Positions 1-7,990 are shown, numbered from the stretch's first letter. The stretch is 64,000 nt of DNA from Pseudomonas rhizophila (GCF_003033885.1 NZ_CP024081.1:4055736-4119735); one strand, 5' to 3'. The notes: generated by a model not told the origin, from the sequence alone. A program made the numbers and translations.

Positions 1-493
1 TGCCTTCTTCGATCTTGAAGTTACCGCCGAACGCGGCCTGAACCATGTCAGCCGGAATGGCCATCTTCTCGGCGATGAACTGCGAGCGGGCGAAGCTGCC
101 ACCGATCTTCTCGGAGTACAGTTGCTGCTCGAGTGTCTGCGCCTTTACGTTGGCTTCATCCAGTTGAGCCTGGAAGGCCTTGCTGATCTCGCCCTTCACC
201 TTCTCGATCTCACCGGCATCCACCAGTGTCTTAGCGTCGAGATTTGCAACGATACCCAGAGCTTTTTTGGCCGCCGCGGGGTCGTCGATGCCTTCGAAGG
301 TCTTAACGATCTTCTCGGCGGATTCGGCGCGTACACGGTGGTCTTTGGCTTCTGCGTTCAGGCGGGTGATGGTGCTGCGAGTTCCCACTGCATCAAAGGC
401 GACTTCTTTACCGTCGTCTTCAACATAAACAGGCTTGCCATCCTGGATCTCAGCGTATTGCTTGCCATCCACTTCAACAGTCTTCAGTTTCAT
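1..493 (-). CDS. Phage capsid scaffold-like protein (3' end cut by window edge)
   Basis: The visible 164 codons begin MKLKTVEVDGKQYAEIQDGK and continue into a charged, helical, coiled-coil-like stretch rich in Glu, Lys and Ala. This is the usual look of the scaffold or pre-capsid proteins that follow portal and head morphogenesis genes in Pseudomonas siphophages and podophages. The frame is open to base 1, so the C-terminus is missing. It is separated from the head gene by about 150 bases that hold a dyad repeat and an intrinsic terminator. The role rests on position and composition; I see no catalytic motif. Confidence 0.7.
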   Translation of the reverse strand, partial: MKLKTVEVDGKQYAEIQDGKPVYVEDDGKEVAFDAVGTRSTITRLNAEAKDHRVRAESAEKIVKTFEGIDDPAAAKKALGIVANLDAKTLVDAGEIEKVKGEISKAFQAQLDEANVKAQTLEQQLYSEKIGGSFARSQFIAEKMAIPADMVQAAFGGNFKIEEG

Positions 494-570
494 CTCGTCT
501 CTCTGGGCCATCCGGCCAGTTGGTGAGCCATCCGGCCCTGTCGCGCCCCGTCCATCCGAACCGCAGGCAG

Positions 571-595
571 AAAAAAGCCCCGCACATGGCGAGGC
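571..595 (-). terminator. Intrinsic terminator between head morphogenesis and scaffold genes
   Basis: On the minus strand a 7-bp stem GCCTCGC/GCGGGGC (one G-U pair) with a short CATGT-type loop is followed by six U. It lies inside the late operon, so readthrough by an antiterminator, or a separate promoter for the scaffold gene, would be needed. Confidence 0.6.
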
Positions 596-602
596 CTGGG
601 TT

Positions 603-637
603 GCGACACAAAATCGAATGTCGGCATTTCGTGTCGC
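603..637. repeat. GCGACAC/GTGTCGC dyad element, copy 1
   Basis: GCGACAC (603-609) and GTGTCGC (631-637) form an inverted pair whose half-sites start 28 bases apart, with A/T-rich inner flanks. It starts seven bases after the stop codon of the head gene on the minus strand. The same arrangement occurs at 6703-6740 and 12428-12466. Confidence 0.65.
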
Positions 638-643
638 AGGAAA

Positions 644-1717
644 TTACAGGCGCTCCCTGAGCTCATCGAGCGTCAAGAAGCGTCCACGGTCGTTGTAAAA
701 GTCATCCAGCTTGAGCTTTTCCTGTCTCAGCAACTTGCCACGCTCAGGCCCCAGGATTTCGTCCTGACGCGCCGCTGACTGCCGGCCCAGCCATTCGGCA
801 TAGGTCGTCGACTGCGGCACCTGGCCGTCCATGGAGGCCCGCGTGGCTCCATCGCTGAATCCGAGCTTTGCCGCGCTCTTGAGAATCGGCAGCTTGGTCG
901 AGCGGCAGCACCAGTGGATTCTCCCGGGCCCCGCCAGCCATGGAATTTTGTGCCCTATCGGCAGGTAGGTCCCAAGGGTGTAACGCAAGCGGTCCCTGAT
1001 CCGGCAGTCGGTCGAAGTGCGATTGTCGAGGGTGCTGATCCACTCAACATGGCTAATGATGTCGGCGTTGGCCTCATAGGCTTTGTCGCTGGCGGCCTCG
1101 GCGGTGCTGGAAACCGCAGACCGGACAACGGCCTCAATCTCCCTGCGCGACTTCTGCAGGATGCCATCGGCGTACTTCTCTGCCCGGGTGCCCATGATGT
1201 TGCGGACGATTTCGGCAGTAGTTCGCCCCTCGACCACCCCGGCACGCACAGCATCACGAACCGAAGCAGCGCGAGACGCCTCGATTCCACTCATCCACTC
1301 CCTGAGCAAGCGCCCCTGGAATGGCCGGGCTTGGGCAATCGCCTTGACCTGACTGAACTGTGCGGCGGCAATCGGGAAGGTCTCCTGCACGACGGCAGGT
1401 ATCACAGCCTGGAGCGCGCCTTGCTGGAAGGCGATCTCATAGCTGATCAAGCCGTCGGTGGCCTGATCCAGTGCCTGGCGGATCTCCACGAAAGTGGACT
1501 GATTCAGGCGCAGGACCGTGGACAGAGCCGCGTCCACCGAGGCCGCCGACAGATTTGGGCCAAGGTTGTCGATTGCCGCGATCAACGCAGCACGCAGCTC
1601 GGCATCCTTACTGTTGAGGATCTTGATGATTGCAACGACCTGGGCATTGCTCAGGTGTTGCAGGTCAACCTCGTGCCCGATCAGCTTGTCGAGTAGCTTC
1701 TCGTTGGCGGTCTTCAT
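644..1717 (-). CDS. Phage head morphogenesis protein (Mu F / SPP1 gp7-like minor head protein)
   Basis: A 357-residue protein. The C-terminal third holds the signature of the Phage_Mu_F family: a TLDNRTSTDCRIRD segment, then PWLAGPGRIHWCCRS, which corresponds to the usual D-R-T-x-x-x-C ... H-x-x-C-R pattern. Family members are minor head proteins that bind near the portal and help capsid assembly. The gene overlaps the portal stop codon by one base (TGATG), so translation is probably coupled; a GTG three bases earlier is a possible but less likely start. Order portal, head protein, scaffold is standard. Confidence 0.88.
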   Translation of the reverse strand: MKTANEKLLDKLIGHEVDLQHLSNAQVVAIIKILNSKDAELRAALIAAIDNLGPNLSAASVDAALSTVLRLNQSTFVEIRQALDQATDGLISYEIAFQQGALQAVIPAVVQETFPIAAAQFSQVKAIAQARPFQGRLLREWMSGIEASRAASVRDAVRAGVVEGRTTAEIVRNIMGTRAEKYADGILQKSRREIEAVVRSAVSSTAEAASDKAYEANADIISHVEWISTLDNRTSTDCRIRDRLRYTLGTYLPIGHKIPWLAGPGRIHWCCRSTKLPILKSAAKLGFSDGATRASMDGQVPQSTTYAEWLGRQSAARQDEILGPERGKLLRQEKLKLDDFYNDRGRFLTLDELRERL

Positions 1718-3096
1718 CACATCGTACCGAGTGCGGGGCCCTGGGCTTCGATCTTCGCAAACTCCTTGGCCCAGTCGTATTCGTCGCTGATGACGCCGCG
1801 GCGCTGCATCTCGGCGAACAGCGTTTCCTTGGACAGCATCCCGGCATTGGCCATGGCCACCAGCGTCGGCAGCGACACCTCTGGCATGTAGTCCACGTCG
1901 AAGTTGCCGCGCATCTCGACCGTGCCGCCATCGCCCAAACCACGGTAATCGGCCATGAACTGGAGAAGCTGGGCCAGGCAGTCAGCGAAGTGGCTTGCCA
2001 TGCGGGCCAGCGGAGACAACTCCTGCGCCGCCTCCTCGTCCGCCTGGGTGGCAGTTTTGGTGGCGCTCTTCTCCGGCGTTAGCAGCTTGGCACCGGCCAT
2101 GCGCATCTCATCAATGAGGTCTTGCAGGGCTTCCCGGCCAGCCTTTACCGCTGCCCCGGTGTGCTCGACGTACTTGAGGTCGCCGTCCTTGGGCAGATCA
2201 GTCAGCGATCCGGTGCCCACCTTGAATTCAGGCGGAACAGGCTTGCCCTGGTTGTCGAAAGTAGCCTGAACACCGATGCGCACCAGGATCGGTACGCGGA
2301 TGACGTGAAGGATGTTGTCCTGGTCGCTCTGGCTTTGCCAGTGCTTGACGTTGAGGTGGGCCAGCTCCAGGAGTGGCGGCTTGGCAGTCATGAAGCCCGT
2401 GCGGCCCGTGTAGAACGTCACCAGTGAGATTTTCTTTAGGCTGTTGGTGCCTTCGTCATGCAAGGCCCAAGCGCCGCCGTTGGAGCCCATGCGGTAGGTG
2501 CGCCAGGATCCAGGCTCAAGCACGCGGATCTGATCAACGCACTTGGCGCCGAACTCGCCATCCTCTTCCTCGACAGACTCGATGTAGCGAAACATCGTTA
2601 GCTGACCGCCTTTCGACCTCCAACCCAGAACCTGCTCAGGCTTGACCATGACGGCGTACGGGCGAACCCCTGCTGCCGCTTCCTCAGCCTGGGTGCGCAC
2701 ACCATCCACCGTAGGGTGATCGATGAACGCATGGCACAGACCGTGGCTCAGGCCCTCACGGAAGAATTCTACAGCCCAAGAGTTCAGGTCATTGCCAGCA
2801 TGGTCAATGTCCTTGGTCATCTCCTTGAGCTGATCCGGCACATCGTCGCCGACCTGCAAAGGCTCAGCGAACACCCGGGAGGTCATGTTGCCGACCGTCT
2901 CCGAGTAGGCAGGCAGCAGCGTAGATAGACTCAGGCGCTCCTTGTACGATTCGTCAGCCTCGGCTGGATACTGGGGAAGAAGGCTTTTGCCTGCCGCCCT
3001 CATCGCCATCGTCCCACCCATGAGCGGAGTGATCACATCCCAGTACTTGCGCATGGCGTCAACGGCCGGGAGCGTGTCGCTGGGGTTGTTACTCAT
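1717..3096 (-). CDS. Phage portal protein (DUF4055 type)
   Basis: A 459-residue protein with the DUF4055 look: an N-terminal MRKYWDVITPLMGGTMAMR segment, a YKERLSLSTLLPAYSETVGN motif, and a C-terminal region rich in Gln, Ala and Glu. Proteins of this family form the dodecameric portal through which DNA enters the head. It follows the large terminase gene by two bases and overlaps the head gene, the usual packaging order. Length fits the family. Confidence 0.85.
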   Translation of the reverse strand: MSNNPSDTLPAVDAMRKYWDVITPLMGGTMAMRAAGKSLLPQYPAEADESYKERLSLSTLLPAYSETVGNMTSRVFAEPLQVGDDVPDQLKEMTKDIDHAGNDLNSWAVEFFREGLSHGLCHAFIDHPTVDGVRTQAEEAAAGVRPYAVMVKPEQVLGWRSKGGQLTMFRYIESVEEEDGEFGAKCVDQIRVLEPGSWRTYRMGSNGGAWALHDEGTNSLKKISLVTFYTGRTGFMTAKPPLLELAHLNVKHWQSQSDQDNILHVIRVPILVRIGVQATFDNQGKPVPPEFKVGTGSLTDLPKDGDLKYVEHTGAAVKAGREALQDLIDEMRMAGAKLLTPEKSATKTATQADEEAAQELSPLARMASHFADCLAQLLQFMADYRGLGDGGTVEMRGNFDVDYMPEVSLPTLVAMANAGMLSKETLFAEMQRRGVISDEYDWAKEFAKIEAQGPALGTM

Positions 3097-3098
3097 GG

Positions 3099-4397
3099 CT
3101 ACATTCTCAGTGGTTGGGTCATCGTGAATGGTCTGATGATCGGGTAGTCGTAGTGGATGAAGTAGCCGCCGGCGTCGTTCGCGTGGTCATTGCCTGACTT
3201 CTTGTCCGGCTCCCCATTGGGCGACCACACCTGCTGTTCCAGGCCGTCGGCATAGGTCGGGCAGGTAAACGGATTCACCAGGTAGCGCCGCTCGCCCTGC
3301 GCATTGCAGAACATGGCGTTCATGGCGTTGATACGGTCTTTCACAGGCGGGTTTGCAGCAGGTGCAATCACCGAGAACCCGGCCTGGCTGAGGATCGCGA
3401 TATCGGTTTCGCTCGCGTTGACCGATTTCCTCGATCCGCCCGAGGCATCCGGGTAAATCCGGATCTCACACGTCTTCTCGAAGGTGTTGCCGTTGTGGCG
3501 CCAGTACCGCTCTTTGATGCGTCTGATCATGTCGGGCGTGTCGTAGCCATCCACCAACTCATCGACGGCCCGGGGCATGCCATGCTCGCGCTTGACGTGA
3601 GTGATCGCAGCCATCTTGCCGACGTTGAAGTCCATGCCGATAAACAGGGGCTCTCCAGGCTGAACGGTGTCGAAGCACTGGTTCAGCTTGCGGTCATAGG
3701 CCGTGTAGATGGTGCCGGACGTCAGGTTGACGAACTGGCCTTTCAGGTACGCCAGGATCAACTGAGGCGGATACGACTCCATCAGCGATTCGATGTAGTC
3801 GTCCGGCAGGTTCAACTCGTTATCGAACGTGCTCGCCTGGACCAGGCCATACATGTCTTTCAGCGACGGCTTGTCGCGCAACTGCTTCACGAACTGCTGG
3901 AAGACGAACTTGAAGCCTTCCGGCGTCGTGGTGACGTCTACCCCGTTTTTCAGCCCGGGCAAGTTGTAGCGCATCCGGGCGATGATCTTGCGCCAGGCTT
4001 GCTGCGCCTTGATGGCGGTCAGCACGTCCAGCTCATCCACCAGGGCGTGGCCGATCTTGAAGCCGACGATGGTCTGCGGCTTTTCCATCGACCGGCAAAT
4101 CACAGTGCCGCGGTACTGCCGGCCGCTGTAGATGTGAACCTCATGGTTCGCCTGGTTGATCTTTGTCTTCAGCCCCCAGTCATAGGCCACCTCATCCATG
4201 GTCGGATAGAAGATGTCCCGAATCTGCGGGTATGTCGGCGCGAAGTACCCAGCGTTGACGCCAGGCCACTCCATGAAGTGCTTGCTCAGTGCCGAGCAGC
4301 CCACCCAGGTCTTGCCCGAGCCGAACCCGGCCACGAACGCGCGGAACTTGTGGGGCAGCGTGAGGAACTGAGCCTGGGGAACGTTAAGGCTCGGCAT
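3099..4397 (-). CDS. terL: Phage terminase large subunit
   Basis: The 432-residue protein is the packaging ATPase-nuclease. Walker A AGFGSGKT is at about residues 23-30, a Walker B-like ALVDELD follows near 115, and the nuclease part opens with FIGMDFNVGKMAAI. I chose the internal ATG at 4397 because GAGGAAG stands at good distance before it; an in-frame ATG at 4412 would add MRGSR and lacks such a site. The start overlaps the end of the small subunit gene by 14 bases. It works with the DUF2280 protein before it and the portal after it. Confidence 0.93.
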   Translation of the reverse strand: MPSLNVPQAQFLTLPHKFRAFVAGFGSGKTWVGCSALSKHFMEWPGVNAGYFAPTYPQIRDIFYPTMDEVAYDWGLKTKINQANHEVHIYSGRQYRGTVICRSMEKPQTIVGFKIGHALVDELDVLTAIKAQQAWRKIIARMRYNLPGLKNGVDVTTTPEGFKFVFQQFVKQLRDKPSLKDMYGLVQASTFDNELNLPDDYIESLMESYPPQLILAYLKGQFVNLTSGTIYTAYDRKLNQCFDTVQPGEPLFIGMDFNVGKMAAITHVKREHGMPRAVDELVDGYDTPDMIRRIKERYWRHNGNTFEKTCEIRIYPDASGGSRKSVNASETDIAILSQAGFSVIAPAANPPVKDRINAMNAMFCNAQGERRYLVNPFTCPTYADGLEQQVWSPNGEPDKKSGNDHANDAGGYFIHYDYPIIRPFTMTQPLRM

Positions 4398-4845
4398 TCG
4401 GCTTCCTCGCATCCACTACATCGACCTGGATGCGGGTCGGGATCACCGGCTCGTCGCCAGGCTCCTCCTTGCGGGAGCGGTTGACGAACATATCGCCGGT
4501 TTCTTTCGCAGCCTGCTCCAGGATCTGCATGGCGAGACCGATGTTCTTCATCGACTCCGCCCGCTCGACGAATCGATTCATGGCGCGCAGTCGGTAGGCG
4601 CGGTTGGCGATCGGGATGTCAGAAGTCTCCTCGCGGAAACGCTTGCGGGTATCTTCGAACATCGTTACCCAGCGCTTTGCCAGGCCCTTACCCGATGTCT
4701 TCGTAGGGTCGTGCGTCTCAACCTGCTGACGGGTAACCGACACCCCGTATTCTTTCTGGACAGCCTCAACAACCTGTGACGGCGTGTCGAAGCACGCCAG
4801 GGCCTGAACGATAAAGGCCTTCACGTCGTTTTGAAGGGCTGCCAT
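4384..4845 (-). CDS. Terminase small subunit (DUF2280 type)
   Basis: A 153-residue protein. The N-terminus (ALACFDTPSQVVEAVQKEYG) reads as a helix-turn-helix for DNA recognition, followed by helices and a charged tail, matching DUF2280 proteins found before large terminases. The role would be recognition of the packaging site and handing DNA to TerL. Position directly before terL with an overlap supports the call. The HNH endonuclease gene ends 31 bases upstream. Confidence 0.8.
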   Translation of the reverse strand: MAALQNDVKAFIVQALACFDTPSQVVEAVQKEYGVSVTRQQVETHDPTKTSGKGLAKRWVTMFEDTRKRFREETSDIPIANRAYRLRAMNRFVERAESMKNIGLAMQILEQAAKETGDMFVNRSRKEEPGDEPVIPTRIQVDVVDARKPNAEP

Positions 4846-4876
4846 AGATTCTCATCCGTCCAGAGCCTGTCCAGAA

Positions 4877-5488
4877 TCAGGCCAGCTTTAGCAGACAGGT
4901 TCCGCAGGCCCTCGCAATGTTCAATTTCCCCACCTCGGCAGGATTGTTTGCAGCCGAATCAACGGCTAGCAGGTGGGTCCAATTACGGCCATGCACTACG
5001 TCTTGGATTGCTGCATGGCTAACCCCATAGCGGCGCGCAAACGACGCGCACTGGCCGTATGTTCCGGTGTATTCCGAACGTATGGCTAGCACTTCATCTT
5101 CAGTTAGGACGGCCTTGCTGTTTCGCGCCCCCTTCCGTGAAAGGAGCCCGGTGCGGAATGCGTGTCGCATGTTTCCGCTGTGCGTGACGTATTCAAGATT
5201 ATCAAGTCGCGGGTTCTGCTTGTTCCCGTCGATATGATTGACCTCGCGCCCCTCTGGACATGGCCCGATAAAGACATGGGCGACAAGACGATGTACATAC
5301 CAATTCATGACATCGCCGTTACAGGCGAGCGCAACGGCTGGATACGCCCCTCCACCCGGAATGCGGGGCTTGAGGATTGCCCCAACTCGGCCGCGACCGC
5401 GCTTCGGTTTTACTATGCGTTTGACCTCGCCGTAGTTGCTAACCGCATAATCAGGATGGCTTTCAATAACCTTCCATTGCTCAATCAT
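4877..5488 (-). CDS. HNH homing endonuclease with NUMOD4 domain
   Basis: A 203-residue protein. Residues 1-50 (EQWKVIESHPDYAVSNYGEV) are a NUMOD4 DNA-binding motif. The HNH core follows: VHRLVAHVFI, then VNHIDGNKQNPRLDNLEYVT. A C-terminal helix-turn-helix-like part contains ASFARRYGVSHAAIQDVV. This is the make-up of free-standing homing endonucleases. I place the start at ATG 5488, which overlaps the stop of the metallopeptidase gene (TAATG) with TGAGGT before it. The last residues (IARACGTCLLKLA) resemble the end of the gene upstream, which may be a footprint of insertion. It lies between genes of the packaging module, a common landing place. Confidence 0.88.
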   Translation of the reverse strand: MIEQWKVIESHPDYAVSNYGEVKRIVKPKRGRGRVGAILKPRIPGGGAYPAVALACNGDVMNWYVHRLVAHVFIGPCPEGREVNHIDGNKQNPRLDNLEYVTHSGNMRHAFRTGLLSRKGARNSKAVLTEDEVLAIRSEYTGTYGQCASFARRYGVSHAAIQDVVHGRNWTHLLAVDSAANNPAEVGKLNIARACGTCLLKLA

Positions 5489-6120
5489 TACGCAGACCTC
5501 ATAAGACATGTGCCACATGCACTGGCGATAGATGCGTGACTTACCGATGGGGACTTCTTGGCGGCTTCAACCATGCGAGCCAAATCACCGTCGGGATGCC
5601 CTACGCCGTATCGCTCAACAACCGAAACGAACTCGCTGACGTCATGGCCACGCAGGTAGAGCTTGGGCAGGCCTTCCTGGGTGAACTTGGGTGCCCCGTA
5701 CTGATCTGTCGCCTGGGCGATGTGAAATAACTCATGCTCAACCAGTCGCAAAAAATCCACATCGCTGCACTCGGCGCAGTAGTCAGCAGCCAAGGTGATG
5801 ATGAAGCTCGGTACATCGCCGAACCAATCACGCATCTGTTGTTCCATCCGGGCCTTCTGCCAGCCGCCAGCGCGGAAGGCTACCTGTTCGGCCTGGCCAA
5901 GGACTGTGCGGCCCTGCTTGTTGAAGCTCGACGACGCCCACATGACCCGGATGTCTGCATCCAGTAGATGGGCATGGTCTTCGTTGTGGATGCTGCCGGT
6001 GTCGGCAAGGATCTCGGTCTGGAGCCACTCCCATACCTCTGGCGCGGGAGCAAGGCGAATACCGAAACTGGACAATTCGGATAGCTCCGCGAGCGCTGTC
6101 GGCGGGTACGGGCGATTCAT
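5488..6120 (-). CDS. Putative phage metallopeptidase
   Basis: A 210-residue protein with HELFH in the segment VEHELFHIAQATDQYG, the zinc-binding HExxH motif of the putative phage metallopeptidase family. The N-terminal part contains DADIRVMWASSSFNKQGR, also typical. Members sit beside terminase genes in many Pseudomonas and enterobacterial phages; their substrate is unknown. AGGA stands eight bases before the ATG. The last 13 residues end ASACGTCLMRSA, nearly the same as the tail of the HNH gene that follows. Confidence 0.82.
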   Translation of the reverse strand: MNRPYPPTALAELSELSSFGIRLAPAPEVWEWLQTEILADTGSIHNEDHAHLLDADIRVMWASSSFNKQGRTVLGQAEQVAFRAGGWQKARMEQQMRDWFGDVPSFIITLAADYCAECSDVDFLRLVEHELFHIAQATDQYGAPKFTQEGLPKLYLRGHDVSEFVSVVERYGVGHPDGDLARMVEAAKKSPSVSHASIASACGTCLMRSA

Positions 6121-6183
6121 CGAAATTCCTACGATTACTGCGTGATGGACTATGTTTTGATCTCACCTAACGGAGGCCAAATC

Positions 6184-6366
6184 ATGCGCATTACTGAAGA
6201 TGACGTCGTCCAAGCTGCAAAAGAATGGGCTGTACGCTCTCACAAGGATTCTTTCGAAGCTGAATCAACCGCCTTGGAAGCGATTTCAGCACTTCAAGCA
6301 ACTCTGAATAGCGATGACTACGACCAAGCACTGAAGAGCCTTTACGAGCAGTACCAGCAGTCGTGA
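6184..6366 (+). CDS. Small protein of unknown function, opposite to the late operon
   Basis: A 60-residue acidic helical protein (MRITEDDVVQAAKEWAVRSH). The ATG at 6184 has CGGAGG at ideal distance, so I prefer it to the ATG at 6142. It points against the late operon and stops just before the end of the next minus-strand gene. I recognise no family. It may be a moron or a regulator made in the lysogen. Confidence 0.55.
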   Translation: MRITEDDVVQAAKEWAVRSHKDSFEAESTALEAISALQATLNSDDYDQALKSLYEQYQQS

Positions 6367-6372
6367 GGAATT

Positions 6373-6564
6373 CTACTGAACCACCATGATGTGTGTTTGA
6401 GCGTGCGCATGTCCGTGCAGCTCGGCGACGATCAGGCCCTGGGGAAGGCCGGCGGACTTCGCAGCGTCAACTGCTTTGGCAATCGCCACATCCAGATCGG
6501 TCAGCGCCTTGTTGATGTCCTGGCTCATCGGGAGAGCATGGCGAAGGCGGGTTACGTTGGTCAT
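6373..6564 (-). CDS. Small phage protein of unknown function
   Basis: A 63-residue protein (MTNVTRLRHALPMSQDINKA). The start overlaps the stop of the 41-residue gene before it (ATGA), so it is probably translated by coupling. It lies between the lysis-type membrane genes and the metallopeptidase. No family is recognised. Confidence 0.6.
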   Translation of the reverse strand: MTNVTRLRHALPMSQDINKALTDLDVAIAKAVDAAKSAGLPQGLIVAELHGHAHAQTHIMVVQ

Positions 6565-6686
6565 GCCAGCACCACGCGGAAGTGAGAGGCGATCCATATC
6601 AGACCCTCAATCACAGCCCAGCCTCCAACTGCACAAAGGACACCAAGCATGATGAATGCGCCGGTCATATCGGGTAACTGACCCAT
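6561..6686 (-). CDS. 41-residue single-span membrane protein
   Basis: The frame reads MGQLPDMTGAFIMLGVLCAV and then GGWAVIEGLIWIASHFRVVLA, one long hydrophobic stretch with little charge. AGGA stands seven bases before the ATG, and the stop overlaps the next start as ATGA. Place and size suit a small lysis accessory or holin modulator of the late operon. The dyad element at 6703-6740 lies directly upstream of its ribosome site. Confidence 0.65.
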   Translation of the reverse strand: MGQLPDMTGAFIMLGVLCAVGGWAVIEGLIWIASHFRVVLA

Positions 6687-6702
6687 AAGGATTCCTCTCC
6701 AG

Positions 6703-6740
6703 TGTCGCGACACAATTTGCTGATGCGCGAAACGTGTCGC
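6703..6740. repeat. GCGACAC/GTGTCGC dyad element, copy 2
   Basis: A perfect 12-base palindrome GTGTCGCGACAC (6703-6714) plus a further GTGTCGC (6734-6740); inner half-sites start 26 bases apart. Read on the minus strand, the element and its flanks match copy 3 (12428-12466) over more than 20 bases, including AATTGTGTCGCGACACTGG. It lies four bases after the stop of one late gene and just before the ribosome site of the next. Confidence 0.7.
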
Positions 6741-6743
6741 GCT

Positions 6744-7064
6744 TTACCGCTTCTTCTCGCAGCCCATGCAATGCTCACAGTTCAGGTGCCGACATAGCCA
6801 GGCTTTGACCCGCTGCCAGTACGTGACCATGAACAGATGGCGGATGCCGGCCAAGGCCAGGGCAATGTGCAGCGTCAGCCCCACTACAGTCGGACCGAAC
6901 AGGAAGCTGTTGTGCCCAGTGGTGACCACGTAGGCGCTGATGGCGATGGCCGAGTAGATCAGCTTCCCAAGGATGCCGTCCCTCACCTTTCCACTCACCA
7001 CGCACCAGAACGCCCACAAGGCGATCATGCCGCAGGCGATGGAGTTGATCAGTTCAAGATTCAT
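6744..7064 (-). CDS. Phage membrane protein, holin-like (second of a pair)
   Basis: A 106-residue protein with three hydrophobic stretches: INSIACGMIALWAFWCVVSG, LIYSAIAISAYVVTTG, and VVGLTLHIALALAGIRHLFM. It ends in a Cys-rich basic tail (CRHLNCEHCMGCEKKR). The start overlaps the stop of the holin gene before it (ATGA). Two consecutive small membrane genes at the head of the late operon suggest a holin and antiholin or a holin with a partner. Which one makes the hole cannot be told from sequence. Confidence 0.7.
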   Translation of the reverse strand: MNLELINSIACGMIALWAFWCVVSGKVRDGILGKLIYSAIAISAYVVTTGHNSFLFGPTVVGLTLHIALALAGIRHLFMVTYWQRVKAWLCRHLNCEHCMGCEKKR

Positions 7065-7390
7065 GGTGGGTTGCCTCCCCCGAACCGCTGGCGGATGAAC
7101 GCCCAGAGGTCAGCGGCTTTGATGGCCCGGGTGATGGCGGCAATGAGTGAGCCACCAAAGGTCCCCAAGAGGAAGCCGACACCGGCAACGCTGCGCGGCT
7201 CGACCACCCCGAAATAGGAGCTGATCAGGCCCGTCAGGTAATGGGCGCAGACAGCACCCGAGAAAATGAAGATGGCCCAGGCCTTTCGGTCTACCAGGTC
7301 GTCTCGGTGCCAGAAGCTGGCGGCAATCGCGCCAATCAATCCGGCCAGTGCCCAGTCAAGCTTGTCGAGCAGGCGATGCAGGAATTCCAT
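7061..7390 (-). CDS. Phage holin-like protein
   Basis: A 109-residue protein: a short N-terminal amphipathic helix (MEFLHRLLDKLDWALAG), then hydrophobic spans around LAGLIGAIAASFW, AWAIFIFSGAVCAHYLTGLI and VAGVGFLLGTFGGSLIAAIT, and a basic C-terminus. Three spans with a charged tail fit class I holins, which permeabilise the inner membrane at lysis. It is the first gene after the late leader and terminator. No endolysin gene is visible next to it, so the lysozyme must lie elsewhere, perhaps outside the window. Confidence 0.72.
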   Translation of the reverse strand: MEFLHRLLDKLDWALAGLIGAIAASFWHRDDLVDRKAWAIFIFSGAVCAHYLTGLISSYFGVVEPRSVAGVGFLLGTFGGSLIAAITRAIKAADLWAFIRQRFGGGNPP

Positions 7391-7472
7391 GCGCTCAACT
7401 CCGTAGGCATGACTGAATTTGAATCAGCCCCAACAGCACTCCCAGCTCAGAGCAATGGGTGTGGTGGGGCCG

Positions 7473-7504
7473 AAAACGAAAAGACCCCGATCAATGTCGA
7501 GGCC
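7473..7504 (-). terminator. Intrinsic terminator ahead of the lysis genes (tR'-like)
   Basis: Minus-strand stem GGCCTCGA/TCGGGGTC pairs over eight positions if two G-U pairs are allowed, loop CATTGA, followed by TTTTCGTTTTC. It stands about 85 bases before the holin start, the place of lambda tR'. Confidence 0.6.
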
Positions 7505-7721
7505 CTGAATAGGGTCGCTGTCTTTCCAGCAGTCAGCCAAAGACCATCACAGCGTCAACGCCCCAATGCATCGATCTCGCTGATCCTGTCTCGCGCCACT
7601 CTGGAAGTCAGGTGTGAGCAGAGCGCACGGGCTGCCGGTGTTCTTTCGTGACGCGTGACTTCCGGCGATACCGCGTCCAGGGGTCCCGTAGGCTGTCCTG
7701 GCTACAGGTGAAATCGGAGCA

Positions 7722-7748
7722 ATAAAAAACCCGGCGCTTGGCCGGGTT
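7722..7748 (-). terminator. Intrinsic terminator after the small acidic gene
   Basis: Minus-strand stem AACCCGGC/GCCGGGTT (8 bp perfect) with a five-base loop, followed by a U-rich run. It lies 27 bases after the stop codon of the gene at 7775-7990. Confidence 0.85.
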
Positions 7749-7774
7749 CAGGGTTTCGTGTGCATTCGCTGGGC

Positions 7775-7990
7775 CTACTTCGCGCCGCCGTTCCCGCGAT
7801 CCGTCTGAGCGTCCTGACCAGACCCAGGATTGCCGGGCGGCGGATCCCAATCTACAGGTCTTTCGCCAGTGCCCTGCTTGGGCTCAGATTCAGCCTGATC
7901 CAGTCCGGAATCATGACCTTCGCCTGTATCAGGCGCTTCTTCGTCTGGCCCAGGGTATGGCGCTTCCGGACCGTTGTTGTCATCCACCAT
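7775..7990 (-). CDS. Small acidic Pro/Gly-rich phage protein, unknown function
   Basis: A 71-residue, very polar, disordered-looking protein (MVDDNNGPEAPYPGPDEEAP) rich in Asp, Glu, Pro and Gly. I start it at 7990, where AGAGGAG precedes the ATG; the longer frame to 8026 has no such site. It stands alone between two strong terminators, so it is probably its own transcription unit. No family is recognised. Confidence 0.6.
   Translation of the reverse strand: MVDDNNGPEAPYPGPDEEAPDTGEGHDSGLDQAESEPKQGTGERPVDWDPPPGNPGSGQDAQTDRGNGGAK

Larger units (their letters stand above)
7391..7774 (-). promoter_or_regulatory. Late leader region (candidate Q-dependent control region)
   Basis: A 384-base gap on the minus strand between the small acidic gene and the holin gene, with terminators at 7722-7748 and 7473-7504. 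No convincing reading frame lies here. In lambda, the late promoter and terminator tR' lie between Q and the lysis genes. The same arrangement here suggests a late promoter upstream of 7504 whose transcripts stop unless an antiterminator acts. I could not pick one convincing -35/-10 pair. Confidence 0.5.

Noticed and set aside
914..1696. 260-residue plus-strand frame opposite the head morphogenesis gene
   Set aside because: Antisense shadow of a recognised gene in GC-rich DNA; no ribosome site and no family pattern.
3495..4484. 329-residue plus-strand frame opposite terL
   Set aside because: Shadow of the terminase gene, which has clear Walker and nuclease motifs.
7600..7720. Possible tRNA or small RNA in the late leader
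   Set aside because: No cloverleaf with T-arm and acceptor pairing could be drawn on either strand.
7608..7850. 80-residue minus-strand frame across the terminator at 7722-7748
   Set aside because: It would be translated through a strong terminator and overlaps the better supported gene at 7775-7990.
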